Source: Pseudomonadota bacterium (GTDB lineage Bacteria; Pseudomonadota; Gammaproteobacteria; Steroidobacterales; Steroidobacteraceae). Taken from it: 64,000 nucleotides of DNA. The notes under the pieces were generated by a model that was given only the letters and a program-made list of their open reading frames with translations, made no database searches and was not told the DNA's origin. The first letter of the stretch is position 1. Each line of letters starts with the position of its first letter. The translations under genes and the position numbers were made by a program. The stretch spans positions 124,001 to 188,000 of the forward strand of contig JAJYDK010000002.1 in the NCBI GenBank assembly GCA_021777555.1. The letters run 5' to 3'. Below, in pieces: positions 42,509 through 52,964 of the stretch.

Positions 42509-43939
42509 ATGGATCTGGATCTGCTCACCCGGCGCTCCGAGTATGAGTGGGAAATACCCCGGCGGGGCGATATGCGCGTGCCCGCCATTCTCTTCGCCAG
42601 CGAAGCGCTCATGCGGGCGATGGACCTGAAGGTCTACCAGCAGGCGGTGAATGTGGCGAAGCTGCCGGGCATCGTGAGCGCCTCCTACGCGATGCCGGAT
42701 GCGCACTGGGGCTACGGATTTCCGATCGGAGGGGTGGCGGCCTTCGATGCCGACGAGGGCGGGGTGGTCTCCGCCGGGGGAGTGGGATTCGACATCTCCT
42801 GTGGAGTGCGTTGCCTGCTCACGGGATTGAAACGCCCGGATCTCGCGGCGGTGCGCATGGAGCTGGCCGAGGCGCTGTACGAGCAGATCCCGGCCGGAGT
42901 CGGCAGCACGGGCGCGATCGAGCTCGAGTCCGCCGAGATGGAGGCCATGCTGCGGGGCGGGGCCCGCTGGGCCATCGAGCGGGGTTTCGGCGTGACGGCC
43001 GACCTCGAGCGCATCGAGGAGCACGGTCGCATGCCGGGCGCCGAGCCGGATGAGGTCTCGGGGCAGGCCAAGCGGCGCCAGCGCGAGGAGATGGGCACTC
43101 TCGGCAGCGGCAATCACTACCTCGAGGTGCAGGAGGCCGTCGAGGTGTTCGATGAGCCACTCGCACACGCCTTCGGGGTCGCCCAGGGCGACCTTCTCGT
43201 CATGATCCACTGCGGCTCACGCGGCCTCGGTCATCAGATCGGCACGGATTTCCTCAGGCGGATGGTCACCTCGGCGCCTGATCTTGGCATCGTGCTGCCC
43301 GATCGGGAGCTCGCCTGCGCCCCGATTCATTCCGATCTCGGTCGGTCGTATCTCGGGGCCATGCGTGCCGGGATCAACTGCGCGCTCGCGAACAGGCAGA
43401 TCCTGACGCATCTCGTGCGGCAGGTGTTCGCACAGTTTCTGCCCGAGGCGCGCCTCTCCGTCCTCTATGACGTCTCCCATAACACATGCAAGGTGGAGGA
43501 GCATGTGGTTGGCGACGCACCGCGCAAGCTCTATGTCCATCGCAAGGGCGCGACCCGGGCGTTCGGCCCGGGGCACGCGGAGTTGCCCGAGGCGCTGCGC
43601 GCGGCGGGCCAGCCGGTGCTCATCGGCGGCTCGATGGGAACGGCCTCGTATATCCTCGCGGGCACCGCGCAGTCCGAAGCCCGCGCCTTCAGCTCCGCGT
43701 GTCATGGCGCCGGACGGGCCATGAGTCGTCACGAGGCGGCGCGTACCTGGCGCGGCAGAGAGGTGATCGATGCCCTGGCGGGCCGGGGCATCATCGTGCG
43801 CAGCCCTTCGATGCGAGGCATCGCCGAGGAGGCGCCGGGCGCCTACAAGGACGTCTCGGCGGTCGTGCAGGCCGCGCAGGCGGCGGGCCTGGCGAGCAAG
43901 GTCGTGCGCCTCGCGCCCCTCATCTGCATCAAGGGGTAG
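42509..43939 (+). CDS. rtcB: RNA-splicing ligase RtcB
   Basis: A 476-residue GTP- and Mn-dependent ligase joining 2',3'-cyclic phosphate (or 3'-phosphate) RNA ends to 5'-OH ends. MPDAHWGYGFPIGGVAAF, GGVGFDISCGVRCL (metal Cys), GTLGSGNHYLEVQ, HCGSRGLGHQ, VSHNTCKVEEH and SACHGAGRAMSR (guanylylated His) are all present. Paired with archease; no RtcR activator gene in the window, so control is not of the E. coli sigma54 type as far as seen here. Confidence 0.97.
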   Translation: MDLDLLTRRSEYEWEIPRRGDMRVPAILFASEALMRAMDLKVYQQAVNVAKLPGIVSASYAMPDAHWGYGFPIGGVAAFDADEGGVVSAGGVGFDISCGVRCLLTGLKRPDLAAVRMELAEALYEQIPAGVGSTGAIELESAEMEAMLRGGARWAIERGFGVTADLERIEEHGRMPGAEPDEVSGQAKRRQREEMGTLGSGNHYLEVQEAVEVFDEPLAHAFGVAQGDLLVMIHCGSRGLGHQIGTDFLRRMVTSAPDLGIVLPDRELACAPIHSDLGRSYLGAMRAGINCALANRQILTHLVRQVFAQFLPEARLSVLYDVSHNTCKVEEHVVGDAPRKLYVHRKGATRAFGPGHAELPEALRAAGQPVLIGGSMGTASYILAGTAQSEARAFSSACHGAGRAMSRHEAARTWRGREVIDALAGRGIIVRSPSMRGIAEEAPGAYKDVSAVVQAAQAAGLASKVVRLAPLICIKG

Positions 43940-43960
43940 CGCCGAATCCGAATCGACGCG

Positions 43961-44236
43961 TCAGCCCTTGGCCGCAAGGCGCTCACGGACGAAGGCCTCC
44001 GCCGCGCGCAGGCTCGCGAGCCGCGCATACTCGGTCTCGGCGATGTCGATGCCGAAGGTCTTGCTCACCGCAGCGGCGAAATGCAGGGTGTCCATGGAGT
44101 CGAAGTCGACCTGCTCGCGCAGCGCCCGCGCAGGGTCGAGGTTTTGCGGCTCGATGTCGGGCGCCACACTCGTGAGGAGGGAGAGGAGGCGGCTCTCGAG
44201 GGTGTCAGGATCCATGGGGTGGTCTCCCGTGCTCAC
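43961..44236 (-). CDS. Stand-alone acyl carrier protein
   Basis: A 91-residue ACP. FDSMDTLHF holds the Ser (47) expected to carry 4'-phosphopantetheine, replacing the usual DSL with DSM. The rest (LLTSVAPDIEPQNLDPARALREQV, FGIDIAETEYARLASLRAAEAFVRERL) fits a four-helix ACP. The GTG start overlaps the E2 stop (GTGA); ATG at codon 8 is an alternative. It is the last gene of an operon for an acyl-CoA ligase and a 2-oxoacid dehydrogenase complex, an unusual place for an ACP. It is not the fatty-acid synthesis acpP, which sits among fab genes. Confidence 0.85.
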   Translation of the reverse strand: MSTGDHPMDPDTLESRLLSLLTSVAPDIEPQNLDPARALREQVDFDSMDTLHFAAAVSKTFGIDIAETEYARLASLRAAEAFVRERLAAKG

Positions 44237-45411
44237 AGGGCCTGCGGCTGAGCGAGCAGATCGGCGATCGCGCGCAGCAGTCGGGCGCCGGCCCGCCCAT
44301 CGGTGACACGATGGTCCGCGGCGAGCGCGAGTGTCAGAACCGGCCGAGCGATGAGCTCACCGTCGCGGACCCACGGTTGCTCGCGGACGGCGCCGGCGCC
44401 CACGATTGCGACCTGTGGCGGATTGATGATGGGAAAGAGGACATCCACGCCTTCGGCGCCGAGGCTCGTCACCGTGATGGTGGCGGCCGTGAACTCCCCG
44501 GAGCGCAAGTGCCCGGCGCGCACGCGCGTCACGAGCGCGCTGAAGTCCCGCATCAGCGTCGGCAGGTCTTTGCGATCCGCATCGAGCAGGGCCGGCGCCA
44601 CCAGTCCGCCACCGCGGACGGCGATCGCGGCACCCACGTGCACGGCGGCGCTGCTCTCGAAGCGGCCATGAAGAAAGTAGCCGTTGAAGCCCTCGATGCG
44701 CGCGGCGGCGAGGGCCACGGCCTTCGTGATGAGCACCGCCTCGATCAGCCGGTCCTGCACGGGAAGTGTTGCATTGTGACGGGCGAGCCACTCGCGTGCG
44801 GGTGCGAAGTCCACGGCGTGGGCAAGGTAGTAATGGGGAATTTCCCGTTTCGCGCGCGCCATCGCGGCGCCGATCGTGGCGCGCATCGCCCCGCGTGCAT
44901 CCGTGTGAGCCACGGGCCTCTGCGCGGCCAGCTTCTCGACGTCCTCGATGTGCACGAAGCCCCCGGCCGCGAAGCGCTCGAGCTCCTCGAGAGAGACGCC
45001 GAGCTCCTGAGCGCGGCGGCGCGCGGCGGGCGAGATTCGTGCTCGAGGGGGCGGCGTCCCGGGAGACTCGACCGCGCTTGCGGGAGGGCGCGAGGCCGGG
45101 GCGAGGGGGCCCATCGGGGCCGGCGGGGGAGTGGCCTCTGGTGCGGGTGCGGCGGGCGGTGCCTGCGAGGCCCCTTGCACCTCGAGGCGCGCCAAAGCGG
45201 TGCCGACGGCCACCTTGCTCCCCGGTTGCACGAGCTGCTCCAACACCTCTGCGTCCTCGTACGATTCGATATCGATCAATCCCTTGGTGGTCTCGACGGT
45301 CACGAGCGGCTCTCCGTGGCGCACGCGCTCGCCGGGCTTCTTCAGCCATTCGGTGAGCGTCGCGCTCTCCATGTCGGCCCCGAGTGAGGGGAGGCGGAAC
45401 TCGAGCTCCAT
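44233..45411 (-). CDS. Dihydrolipoamide acyltransferase (E2) of a 2-oxoacid dehydrogenase
   Basis: A 392-residue E2. An N-terminal lipoyl domain carries the lipoyl Lys43 in ETTKGLIDIES, followed by an Ala/Pro linker, a peripheral subunit-binding domain (ISPAARRRAQELGVSLEEL) and the catalytic core with ADHRVTDGRAGARLL (His and Asp). It transfers the acyl group from E1 to CoA. ATG at 45411 overlaps the E1 beta stop by one base. Pyruvate or acetoin is the likeliest substrate; no E3 gene is nearby, so a shared dihydrolipoamide dehydrogenase must serve it. Confidence 0.92.
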   Translation of the reverse strand: MELEFRLPSLGADMESATLTEWLKKPGERVRHGEPLVTVETTKGLIDIESYEDAEVLEQLVQPGSKVAVGTALARLEVQGASQAPPAAPAPEATPPPAPMGPLAPASRPPASAVESPGTPPPRARISPAARRRAQELGVSLEELERFAAGGFVHIEDVEKLAAQRPVAHTDARGAMRATIGAAMARAKREIPHYYLAHAVDFAPAREWLARHNATLPVQDRLIEAVLITKAVALAAARIEGFNGYFLHGRFESSAAVHVGAAIAVRGGGLVAPALLDADRKDLPTLMRDFSALVTRVRAGHLRSGEFTAATITVTSLGAEGVDVLFPIINPPQVAIVGAGAVREQPWVRDGELIARPVLTLALAADHRVTDGRAGARLLRAIADLLAQPQAL

Positions 45412-46391
45412 CAGCCGCCTCCGTCTCGGGCGAGCACGCTGCGGACCGCGGCCTCGATTGCGGCGGGGCCGGGGAGCGCCGCATCCTCGAGATGCTTCGC
45501 GTAAGGCACCGGAACCTCCGCCGTGCACACACGCGCAACGGGCGCTTCGAGGTCGTAGAAGGCCTGCTCGACGATACGGGTGGTGAGCTCTGCCGAGAGG
45601 CTGCCGCTGCGCCAGCCCTCATCGACGATGACCGCGCGCCGGGTGCGGCGCACGCTCGCCATGATGGCCGCATCATCCAGCGGGCGCAGCGTGCGCAGGT
45701 CCAGTACCTCCGCCTCGATCCCCTGGGCGGCGAGCGCTTCTGCGGCCGTGAGGCACTTGTACAGGCTCCAGCCATAGGTGATGAGCGTGACGTCCTTTCC
45801 CGCGCGGCGGATCGCCGCATGCTCGAGATCGACCCGCTCGAGGCCGGGCGGCACCCCGCCCTCCATGTTGTAGAGATACAGGTGCTCGAACAGCAGCACC
45901 GGATCGGGGCAGGCGAGGGCCGCGGCCAGCATGAAGCGGGCGTCCTCGATCGTCGCGGGCGCACAGATGCGAAGGCCCGGGATGTGCGCATACCATCCCT
46001 CCAGGCTGTGGGAGTGCTGGGCGGCGAGCTGGCGCCCGGCGCCGGTGGCGAGGCGGATGACGAGCGGAACGCTGAGCTGACCTCCGGACATGTGGCTCAA
46101 GGTCGCGGCATTGTTCACGATCTGATCGAGGGCGAGGAGGCTGAAGTTGACGGTCATGACCTCGACGATGGGCCGCAAGCCCCCGAGCGCGGCGCCGATC
46201 CCCGCTCCGACGAAGGCGGATTCCGAAAGCGGGGTGTCGCGTATGCGCTCGGGGCCGAATTCCTCGAGCAGGCCCTTGCTCACCGCATAGCTTCCCCCGT
46301 AGCGGCCAACGTCCTCGCCCATCAGAAATACCCGGGGGTCCGCCTGGAGCGCATCGCGAAGCGCCTCGTGCACGGCGTCCCGATAGGTCAT
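45411..46391 (-). CDS. 2-Oxoacid dehydrogenase E1 component, beta subunit
   Basis: A 326-residue transketolase-like subunit. [33 protein letters not shown] is typical of PdhB/AcoB, as are [42 protein letters not shown] (catalytic His) and [15 protein letters not shown]. With the alpha subunit it decarboxylates a 2-oxoacid using thiamine diphosphate. 13 bases separate it from the alpha gene. Confidence 0.94.
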   Translation of the reverse strand: MTYRDAVHEALRDALQADPRVFLMGEDVGRYGGSYAVSKGLLEEFGPERIRDTPLSESAFVGAGIGAALGGLRPIVEVMTVNFSLLALDQIVNNAATLSHMSGGQLSVPLVIRLATGAGRQLAAQHSHSLEGWYAHIPGLRICAPATIEDARFMLAAALACPDPVLLFEHLYLYNMEGGVPPGLERVDLEHAAIRRAGKDVTLITYGWSLYKCLTAAEALAAQGIEAEVLDLRTLRPLDDAAIMASVRRTRRAVIVDEGWRSGSLSAELTTRIVEQAFYDLEAPVARVCTAEVPVPYAKHLEDAALPGPAAIEAAVRSVLARDGGG

Positions 46392-46404
46392 GCGCACTCG
46401 CGGC

Positions 46405-47394
46405 TCAGGAGGCGCGTTCGGCATAGACGAACCGCTCGAGTTCCGATACGGGCTCCCAGGGAGAGCCCTCGGCGAAGCGCACGGCCGCATCGACTTCCGT
46501 CTGCGCCTCGCGCTCCAGTCGTTGATAGTCTTCCTCGCTCATGAGTCCGAGCGCCTTCAGGCGCCTCGTGAGCGTAATGACGGGACCTCTTTCTTGCCAC
46601 GCCTCGATCTCGGCTTTGTCGCGGTAGAGCTGCGGGTCGAACATGGAGTGCGCGCGGAACCGGTACGTGCGCATCTCGAGCAGGGCCGGTCCGCCGCCAG
46701 CGCGGACACGCCGCGCGGCGCTGCGCACCGCCGCGCCGACTGCAAACACATCCATCCCGTCCACCGCCGCGGCCTCCATCCGGTAGGCGCGGGCCTTGGT
46801 GGTGATGTCCGTCTCGGCCTGCGCCCGATCGAGCGCAGTCCCCATGGCATACAGGTTGTTCTCGCAGAGGAAAAGGACGGGCAGTCGCCATAGGGCGGCG
46901 AGATTCAGTGATTCATGGAACTCTCCCTCGGCGACGGCGCCATCCCCGAAGAAGCACGCGGTGATCCCGCGGTGGTGTTGGAGCGCTTGCGCGAGCGCGA
47001 GTCCCACCGCGATCGGCAGCCCGCCGGCCACGATGGCGTTGCCTCCGTAGAATCCCCTGGAGGCATCGAACAGATGCATGGAGCCGCCGCGGCCACGGCT
47101 GCAGCCGGTCTGTTTGCCGTAGAGCTCCGCCATGATCCTGTCCATCGGGATGCCCCGGGCGATCGCATGGCCGTGCTCACGGTAGGTGGAGACGATCGCA
47201 TCCGAGGGCTCGAGGGCTTGCATGGTTCCGACGGCGACGGCTTCCTCTCCGTTGTACAGATGCAGGAATCCGCGGATCTTCATCTCGCCGTAGAGTCGGT
47301 AGCAGCGATCCTCGAAAGCGCGGATGCGCAGCATCTCACGCAGCAGCGCGAGACCTTCCTCGCGCGTGGGGGCTGGTTCGTGGGCTTCGCTCAT
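46405..47394 (-). CDS. 2-Oxoacid dehydrogenase E1 component, alpha subunit
   Basis: A 329-residue TPP-binding subunit. [61 protein letters not shown] and the ThDP motif [20 protein letters not shown]...ENN are hallmarks of PdhA/AcoA. The conserved phosphorylation-loop region [14 protein letters not shown] is also seen. It overlaps the acyl-CoA ligase stop by 4 bases (ATGA). Confidence 0.95.
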   Translation of the reverse strand: MSEAHEPAPTREEGLALLREMLRIRAFEDRCYRLYGEMKIRGFLHLYNGEEAVAVGTMQALEPSDAIVSTYREHGHAIARGIPMDRIMAELYGKQTGCSRGRGGSMHLFDASRGFYGGNAIVAGGLPIAVGLALAQALQHHRGITACFFGDGAVAEGEFHESLNLAALWRLPVLFLCENNLYAMGTALDRAQAETDITTKARAYRMEAAAVDGMDVFAVGAAVRSAARRVRAGGGPALLEMRTYRFRAHSMFDPQLYRDKAEIEAWQERGPVITLTRRLKALGLMSEEDYQRLEREAQTEVDAAVRFAEGSPWEPVSELERFVYAERAS

Positions 47395-49151
47395 TCACGG
47401 CCCTCGAGGGTGGACAGATCCCCCTCGGGAAGCCCGAGTTCGCGCGCGCGCAGCAGGCGGCGCATGAGCTTGCCGCTGCGCGTGCGGGGGAGAGTCTCCT
47501 TGAATGCGATCTCTCTCGGGGCCACCACGGCGCCGAGCAGGCGGCGCGCATGGCCCATGATCTGGCGGTTGAGCGCTTCGCCCGGCTCGAAGCCGTCCTT
47601 GAGCTCGATGAAGGCCTTCACGGCCTGCCCGGCAATGGGATCGGGAATGCCGATGACGGCCACCTGCGCCACGGCCGGATGGGTCATCAGTGTGCTTTCG
47701 ACCTCGAAGGGACTGATGAGGTGGCCGGCGGATTTGATGACATCGTCGGCGCGGCCGATGAACCAGAAGTACCCCTCGGCGTCGCGCCGCGCGAGGTCCC
47801 CGGCGAGGTACCAGCCGTCGACGAAACTCGCCTGGTAGCGCTCAGGGTCCTCCAGATAGCCGCTGAACATGGACGGCCAGCCTGGCTTGAGCGCGATCTC
47901 ACCGGTCTCATCGAATGATTCGAGGATCTCGAGCCCGCCCCGGGCGGTGCGGCGCGCGAGCTGCGCTTCGATGCCGGGCACCGCCCGGCCCATGGACCCG
48001 GGCAATACCTCGCACGCGGCGAAGTTGGCGATCATGATGGCGCCGGTCTCCGTCTGCCACCACGTGTCGTGAAAGGGCATGCCGAAGGCCTCGACGCCCC
48101 AGAGGACCGCCTCGGCGTTGAGCGGCTCCCCGACGCTCGCCAGGTGGCGAAGGTGCGGGAACGTGCGCTCGCGCGCGAGCGCCGTGCCGGCTTTGATCAG
48201 CATGCGGATCGCGGTCGGAGCGGTGTACCAGACATTGACGCGCTCTTCCTCCAGGATCCGGTACCAGCGCCGCGGATCGAATTCCTCGCGATCGACGACC
48301 AGCGTCACGCCGCAGGTGAGGGGGCCGATCAGGCCGTAGGCGATTCCCGTGACCCACCCGGGATCGGCGGTGCACCAGAAGACCTCGGCCGGGTGCAGGT
48401 CGAGGACGAGTCGGCTCGTTGCGTGTTGGGCAATCACCGCCGCGTGATTCAGGGTCACCCCTTTGGGCCTGCCGGTCGTGCCGCTCGTAAAATGAAGCAG
48501 GGCGATGTCCGTGTCCCGCGTGGGGGCCGTCTCGTGCTCCTGCGATGCACCGCTCATGAGCTCGGCGAAGTCGGCCGTGTCCTGCGGAAGGTCGCTTCCG
48601 GAGGACTCGCGCACGATGAGCACGTGGCGAAGCTCGGGCAGGGTGTTGCGTATCGGGGCCACCTTGCGCCGATAGAGGCTCTCGGTCGTCACCAGCACTC
48701 TGACGTGCCCGAGCTCGAGGCGCGTCCTCAAGGGCTCCGGGCCGAAGGCCGAGAAGAGCGAGCAGAACACGTTACCGGCCTCGAGTGTCCCGAGGCCGAC
48801 CGTGAAGAGTTCCGGGACGCGCCCGAGGAGGGTGGCGACGGTCGCCCCGCGCCCGGCGCCGAGGGAGGCGAGCACGTTGGCGAACCGGCCGGCGCGCCCC
48901 TTCAGCTCGGTGTAAGTCACTTCGGCCCGGTTCCAGTCCCGGTCGATGAATCGCGCAGCGACCTGACTCCCTCGCCCACACTCGATCTGGCGGTCGAGCG
49001 CCTCGCGCGCCATGTTGAGACGTGAATCCTCACCGCCAACCAGGGCGCGCCGCGCCGCCGGCCAGTTGAACTCGCGGCGGGCGGCGGCATAGTCCGTCAG
49101 ATGATGCAGCACGCTCCCCGAGGGGCTCTTGTGTAGGATTCGCTCGGCCAT
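47391..49151 (-). CDS. Acetyl-CoA synthetase-like AMP-forming acyl-CoA ligase
   Basis: A 586-residue adenylate-forming enzyme. The P-loop is [19 protein letters not shown], the WWQTETGA motif places it near acetyl-CoA synthetases, and the catalytic Lys is in [42 protein letters not shown] is the A8 hinge region. It is about 60 residues shorter than E. coli Acs, like AcsA proteins of Gram-positive type. First gene of the operon with E1, E2 and ACP, so it and the dehydrogenase may feed one acyl-CoA or acyl-ACP pool. Confidence 0.92.
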   Translation of the reverse strand: MAERILHKSPSGSVLHHLTDYAAARREFNWPAARRALVGGEDSRLNMAREALDRQIECGRGSQVAARFIDRDWNRAEVTYTELKGRAGRFANVLASLGAGRGATVATLLGRVPELFTVGLGTLEAGNVFCSLFSAFGPEPLRTRLELGHVRVLVTTESLYRRKVAPIRNTLPELRHVLIVRESSGSDLPQDTADFAELMSGASQEHETAPTRDTDIALLHFTSGTTGRPKGVTLNHAAVIAQHATSRLVLDLHPAEVFWCTADPGWVTGIAYGLIGPLTCGVTLVVDREEFDPRRWYRILEEERVNVWYTAPTAIRMLIKAGTALARERTFPHLRHLASVGEPLNAEAVLWGVEAFGMPFHDTWWQTETGAIMIANFAACEVLPGSMGRAVPGIEAQLARRTARGGLEILESFDETGEIALKPGWPSMFSGYLEDPERYQASFVDGWYLAGDLARRDAEGYFWFIGRADDVIKSAGHLISPFEVESTLMTHPAVAQVAVIGIPDPIAGQAVKAFIELKDGFEPGEALNRQIMGHARRLLGAVVAPREIAFKETLPRTRSGKLMRRLLRARELGLPEGDLSTLEGRE

Positions 49152-49312
49152 CACCTCGCTCCGCTGTCTCGATTCTCGGTTGCGGCGGGTCACTGTCGAT
49201 CCGAGGAAGTACCTATCGCTGCGGGCTCTACGGATGGCGGCGCCTGCCATGCGCGGCTCACAGTGCCATCGAGGGGATTACACGGAGGTCTCGGGCTTCC
49301 GGAGGTCGGGCC

Positions 49313-50575
49313 TTGCAGCAGCACACGAATCGGGTCGGCGCCGAGCAGGGGCGCAACGGGCCGGATGCGCCCGCGGATGAGCGGCGGGCGCCGCGCTCGC
49401 GTCGGCGCCGGATCGCCCTGATCGCAGGCGCAGCCATGCTGCTGGTCGTCGCGGTCCTCGCGGGCTGGTGGGCCACGCGAAGCGCACCGCCCCCGAAGTA
49501 TCTCACGACGACCCTGACCCGAGGAGACGTTTCGCGCACCGTCACTGCGACCGGCACCGTGAATCCCGTGATGACGATCATCGTCGGATCGTACGTGTCG
49601 GGGGTCATTCGCAACGTCTATTGCGACTACAACACCCGGGTGAAGAAGGGACAGCTCTGCGCCAGGATCGATCCGCGTCCTTACCAGGCGGCCCTCGAGC
49701 AGGCCGAGGGAGCGCTCGCGCGCGACAGCGCGCAGCTGGCCGGCGCACGGGCCGATTTCGCCCGGTACGCGGTGCTGGTCCGGCAGAACCTCGTCGCCGA
49801 GAGCACCTACTCGGACCAGGCGGCGCTCGTGCACCAGCTCGAGGGCTCCGTGCAGCTCGATCGCGCGCTGGTCTCGAACGCCAAGGTCAATCTCGGCTAC
49901 ACGAATATCGTCTCTCCCGTGGATGGCACCGTGGTGGCCCGCAACATCACGGTGGGACAGACCGTCGCCGCGAGCTTTCAGACCCCGACGCTGTTTCTCA
50001 TCGCCACCGATCTGACTCGCATGCAGGTCGACACCAATGTGAGCGAAAGTGACATTGGCGGGATCCGGCCGGAGGAGCCGGTGGACTTCACGGTCGAGGC
50101 CTTCCCCGGCCGAACCTTTCGAGGCACGGTCGTACAGGTGCGACAGGCGCCGCAGGTGGTGCAGAACGTCGTCACGTATGACGCGGTCGTGAGCGTTTCC
50201 AATCCGGACTTTCTATTGAAGCCGGGAATGACGGCAACCGTCAGCATCATCACGGCGCAGCGCCGTGGCGTCGTGCGGATTCCAGACCAGGCGCTGCGGT
50301 TCTCTCCCGGAGGGCTCGGGGCGGTCAAAGAGGCCGGCGCGCCCGGGAGCGCACCGCTCGAGGCGGCGCCCGCGTCCGGAAGCGGACAGCCGGCGCAGGT
50401 CTGGGTGTTGAGTGGGTCGAGACTGGTCGCGATCCCGATCCGCGTGGGCATCGACGATGGCGCCTACAGCGAGCTCGTGAGCGGGGCGCTGCGAGCCGGT
50501 GAGCGGGTGATCATCGGCGTGCAGCTCCCGGCCTCGAATGCGAATGCGCGCACGTTGCGCTTCTGGCGGCTGTAG
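49313..50575 (+). CDS. macA: MacA-like periplasmic adaptor protein
   Basis: A 420-residue membrane fusion protein. An Arg-rich start leads to one membrane anchor (IALIAGAAMLLVVAVLAGWW), then TVTATGTVNPVMTIIVGSYVSGVI, a coiled-coil hairpin (about 125-190), YTNIVSPVDGTVVARNITVGQTV, beta-barrel and a C-terminal domain. A TTG start is supported by GGAGG 7 bases upstream. macB follows after 23 bases. The pair would couple ATP hydrolysis to export through a TolC-type channel. Confidence 0.92.
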   Translation: MQQHTNRVGAEQGRNGPDAPADERRAPRSRRRRIALIAGAAMLLVVAVLAGWWATRSAPPPKYLTTTLTRGDVSRTVTATGTVNPVMTIIVGSYVSGVIRNVYCDYNTRVKKGQLCARIDPRPYQAALEQAEGALARDSAQLAGARADFARYAVLVRQNLVAESTYSDQAALVHQLEGSVQLDRALVSNAKVNLGYTNIVSPVDGTVVARNITVGQTVAASFQTPTLFLIATDLTRMQVDTNVSESDIGGIRPEEPVDFTVEAFPGRTFRGTVVQVRQAPQVVQNVVTYDAVVSVSNPDFLLKPGMTATVSIITAQRRGVVRIPDQALRFSPGGLGAVKEAGAPGSAPLEAAPASGSGQPAQVWVLSGSRLVAIPIRVGIDDGAYSELVSGALRAGERVIIGVQLPASNANARTLRFWRL

Positions 50576-50598
50576 CCGCTTCGCCCGGCCGCCCCGAC

Positions 50599-52770
50599 AT
50601 GGCCCGTCCCGTCATCGAATTGCAGCGTCTCACGCGACTCTATCGGGTCGGAGGCACCGAGCTGCGAGCGCTCGATGAGGTCACGCTCACCGTGGGCCGC
50701 GGGGAGTTCCTCGCCATCATGGGCGCATCGGGATCGGGCAAATCGACCCTCATGAACATCTGCGGCTGTCTCGACCGGCCGACGAGCGGCAGCTATCTCT
50801 TCGAGGGCGCGGACCTCGCGCGCGCGAGCGAGCCGGCGCTCGCCCGTCTGCGCAGCGAGCGGATCGGTTTCGTGTTCCAGAGCTTCAATCTGCTGGCGCG
50901 CACCAGCGCGATCGAGAACGTCGCGCTCCCATTGTTCTATGCCGCGAACGGTTCGGTCAGCCGCCGCGACCGATTCGCGCGCGCGCGCGCCGCTCTTCAC
51001 GATCTCGGCCTCCAGGAGCGTGAGAAGAACACTCCGAGCCAGCTCTCGGGTGGGCAGCAGCAGCGGGTCGCGATCGCCCGCGCGCTCATCAATCGACCGG
51101 ACGTATTGCTCGCCGATGAGCCCACCGGGAACCTCGATACCCGCACTTCGCACGAGATCATGCAGACCCTGAGACGGCTCAACAGCGAGCAGGGCGTCAC
51201 CGTCATGGTCGTGACCCATGAGCGTGACATCGCCGATTACGCCGACCGCATCATCCTGATGCGCGACGGCAAGATCGTCTCGGACGAGGCCCATCGGCCC
51301 GCGTGGCTCCCGGGGGCGCCCGATGCGCGAGGGGAGCCCTCGGGGTCCCCCGCTCCCGTGCCAACCTCCGGCAGACCCCCTCGAGAGACCGGCGCACCGC
51401 CTGCCGCCTCGCCGGCCTCGCTCGGCTTTGCGCGGATGGTTCTCTCGAGTGCCGCGCAGGCGGTTGGACGGAACGCGCTTCGCTCCATTCTCACCATGCT
51501 CGGGGTGTTCATCGGCGTGGCGGCGCTCATCGCGATGGTCGCGGTCGGTCAGGGCGCCAATCAGGCCGTGGCGAAACAGATCGAGGGTCTCGGCACCAAT
51601 ATGCTGGTGGTGATCCCGGGGGCGACGACCGCAGCCGGCGTGCATGCGGGCTTCGGGAGCGCATCGACGCTCACCACGGGGGATGCGAAGGCGCTGCGCC
51701 GGGACGATCCGGCCGTCGCGGACGTCGGTTACATGATCCGCCAGATCGCCCAGGTGCAATATGGAGGCCAGAACTGGACGACCAGCATCCAGGGGGTTTC
51801 ACCGGATTACCTGCGCATCACCAATTGGCGCATCGCGGCGGGCCGGACACTCGATGACAGTGACGAGACGGATGCCTCCATGGTGGCCCTCATCGGTGAG
51901 ACCGTATACCGGAAGCTGTTCGCGTCCTACGAGAACCCGGTCGGAGCGCGGATCAATGTCCGGGGTCAGAGCATGCGCGTCATCGGGCTGCTCGCCTCCA
52001 AGGGTCAGACCGGGTTCGGGCAGGATCAGGACGATGTGGTGATGATCCCCTTCAGCGCCGCGGAGCGCAAAGTGCTCGGTGTGGCGGCCCCGAGCTCGGT
52101 GCAGAGCATCGCCACAACCACCATCGGCAACGCGACGATGAACGTTACGACCTCTGCCGCGGCGTTCCTCGCTCCCCCGAATCCCTACAACATTGCGCCG
52201 CGCATGACGGGCTACGTCAACGCCATTTTCGTGCAGGCCGTGAGCCCGGGTCTCGTGCCCGCCGCCCAGCAGCAGGTGACCGACACGCTGATTCGCCGAC
52301 ATCACATCGCCGCCGGTGACACCGCGGATTTCGGGGTTCGAAATCTGAGTCAGATCGCCCAGACCGCCCAGGGCTCCTCGCGCATCATGGCCCTTCTGCT
52401 TGCCGTCGTGGCCTCCATCTCGCTGCTGGTCGGCGGCATCGGCATCATGAACATCCTGCTGGTGTCGGTGACCGAGCGCACGCGCGAGATCGGCCTGCGG
52501 ATGGCGATCGGGGCGCGCCGGTTGCATGTGCTGCTGCAATTCCTCGCCGAGTCGATCTTCCTCAGCGTGACGGGGGGAGTCGCCGGCATCCTTGCCGGGG
52601 TTGCGACTTCGCTGCTCATCTCGGCGCTCGCGCAATGGCCGACCTCGCTCTCGACCGGGGCGATCGGCGGAGGGTTTCTGTTCGCCGCCGCGGTCGGGAT
52701 CTTCTTCGGCTACTACCCGGCGCGCAAGGCGGCGCGGTTGAATCCCATCGAGGCGCTGCGCTACGAGTGA
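50599..52770 (+). CDS. macB: MacB-type ABC exporter (fused ATPase and permease)
   Basis: A 723-residue protein. The N-terminal ATPase has [24 protein letters not shown] and LLADEPTGNLD. A Pro-rich linker near residues 235-275 is longer than in E. coli MacB. The permease half has the first helix (LRSILTMLGVFIGVAALIAMV), a large periplasmic domain and three C-terminal helices with GIGIMNILLVSVTERTREIG LRMA as in MacB/FtsX permeases. Forms a pump with the MacA-like adaptor upstream. Substrate not predictable. Confidence 0.95.
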   Translation: MARPVIELQRLTRLYRVGGTELRALDEVTLTVGRGEFLAIMGASGSGKSTLMNICGCLDRPTSGSYLFEGADLARASEPALARLRSERIGFVFQSFNLLARTSAIENVALPLFYAANGSVSRRDRFARARAALHDLGLQEREKNTPSQLSGGQQQRVAIARALINRPDVLLADEPTGNLDTRTSHEIMQTLRRLNSEQGVTVMVVTHERDIADYADRIILMRDGKIVSDEAHRPAWLPGAPDARGEPSGSPAPVPTSGRPPRETGAPPAASPASLGFARMVLSSAAQAVGRNALRSILTMLGVFIGVAALIAMVAVGQGANQAVAKQIEGLGTNMLVVIPGATTAAGVHAGFGSASTLTTGDAKALRRDDPAVADVGYMIRQIAQVQYGGQNWTTSIQGVSPDYLRITNWRIAAGRTLDDSDETDASMVALIGETVYRKLFASYENPVGARINVRGQSMRVIGLLASKGQTGFGQDQDDVVMIPFSAAERKVLGVAAPSSVQSIATTTIGNATMNVTTSAAAFLAPPNPYNIAPRMTGYVNAIFVQAVSPGLVPAAQQQVTDTLIRRHHIAAGDTADFGVRNLSQIAQTAQGSSRIMALLLAVVASISLLVGGIGIMNILLVSVTERTREIGLRMAIGARRLHVLLQFLAESIFLSVTGGVAGILAGVATSLLISALAQWPTSLSTGAIGGGFLFAAAVGIFFGYYPARKAARLNPIEALRYE

Positions 52771-52964
52771 GGCCCCCCTGGACCGTTCGCGAGTCATGGC
52801 GCGAATCGGGAAAAGTGCCTATGGGCATCCAACGGGCTGCCGCGGGGTTGCGCAAGATACGGATGTTTCGCCGGTGCGTTTGCGGCGAGCCTGTGCATCG
52901 AGCTGAGTCCGCAGGCCGGACCCGATACGGCCCGTCGCGTGCTCCTCAGCGGCAAGGGACCCTG

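Noticed and set aside
45255-45285. FNR-like sequence around TCGATATCGATCAA
   Set aside because: One half-site is imperfect and it lies within the E2 coding region, not near a start.
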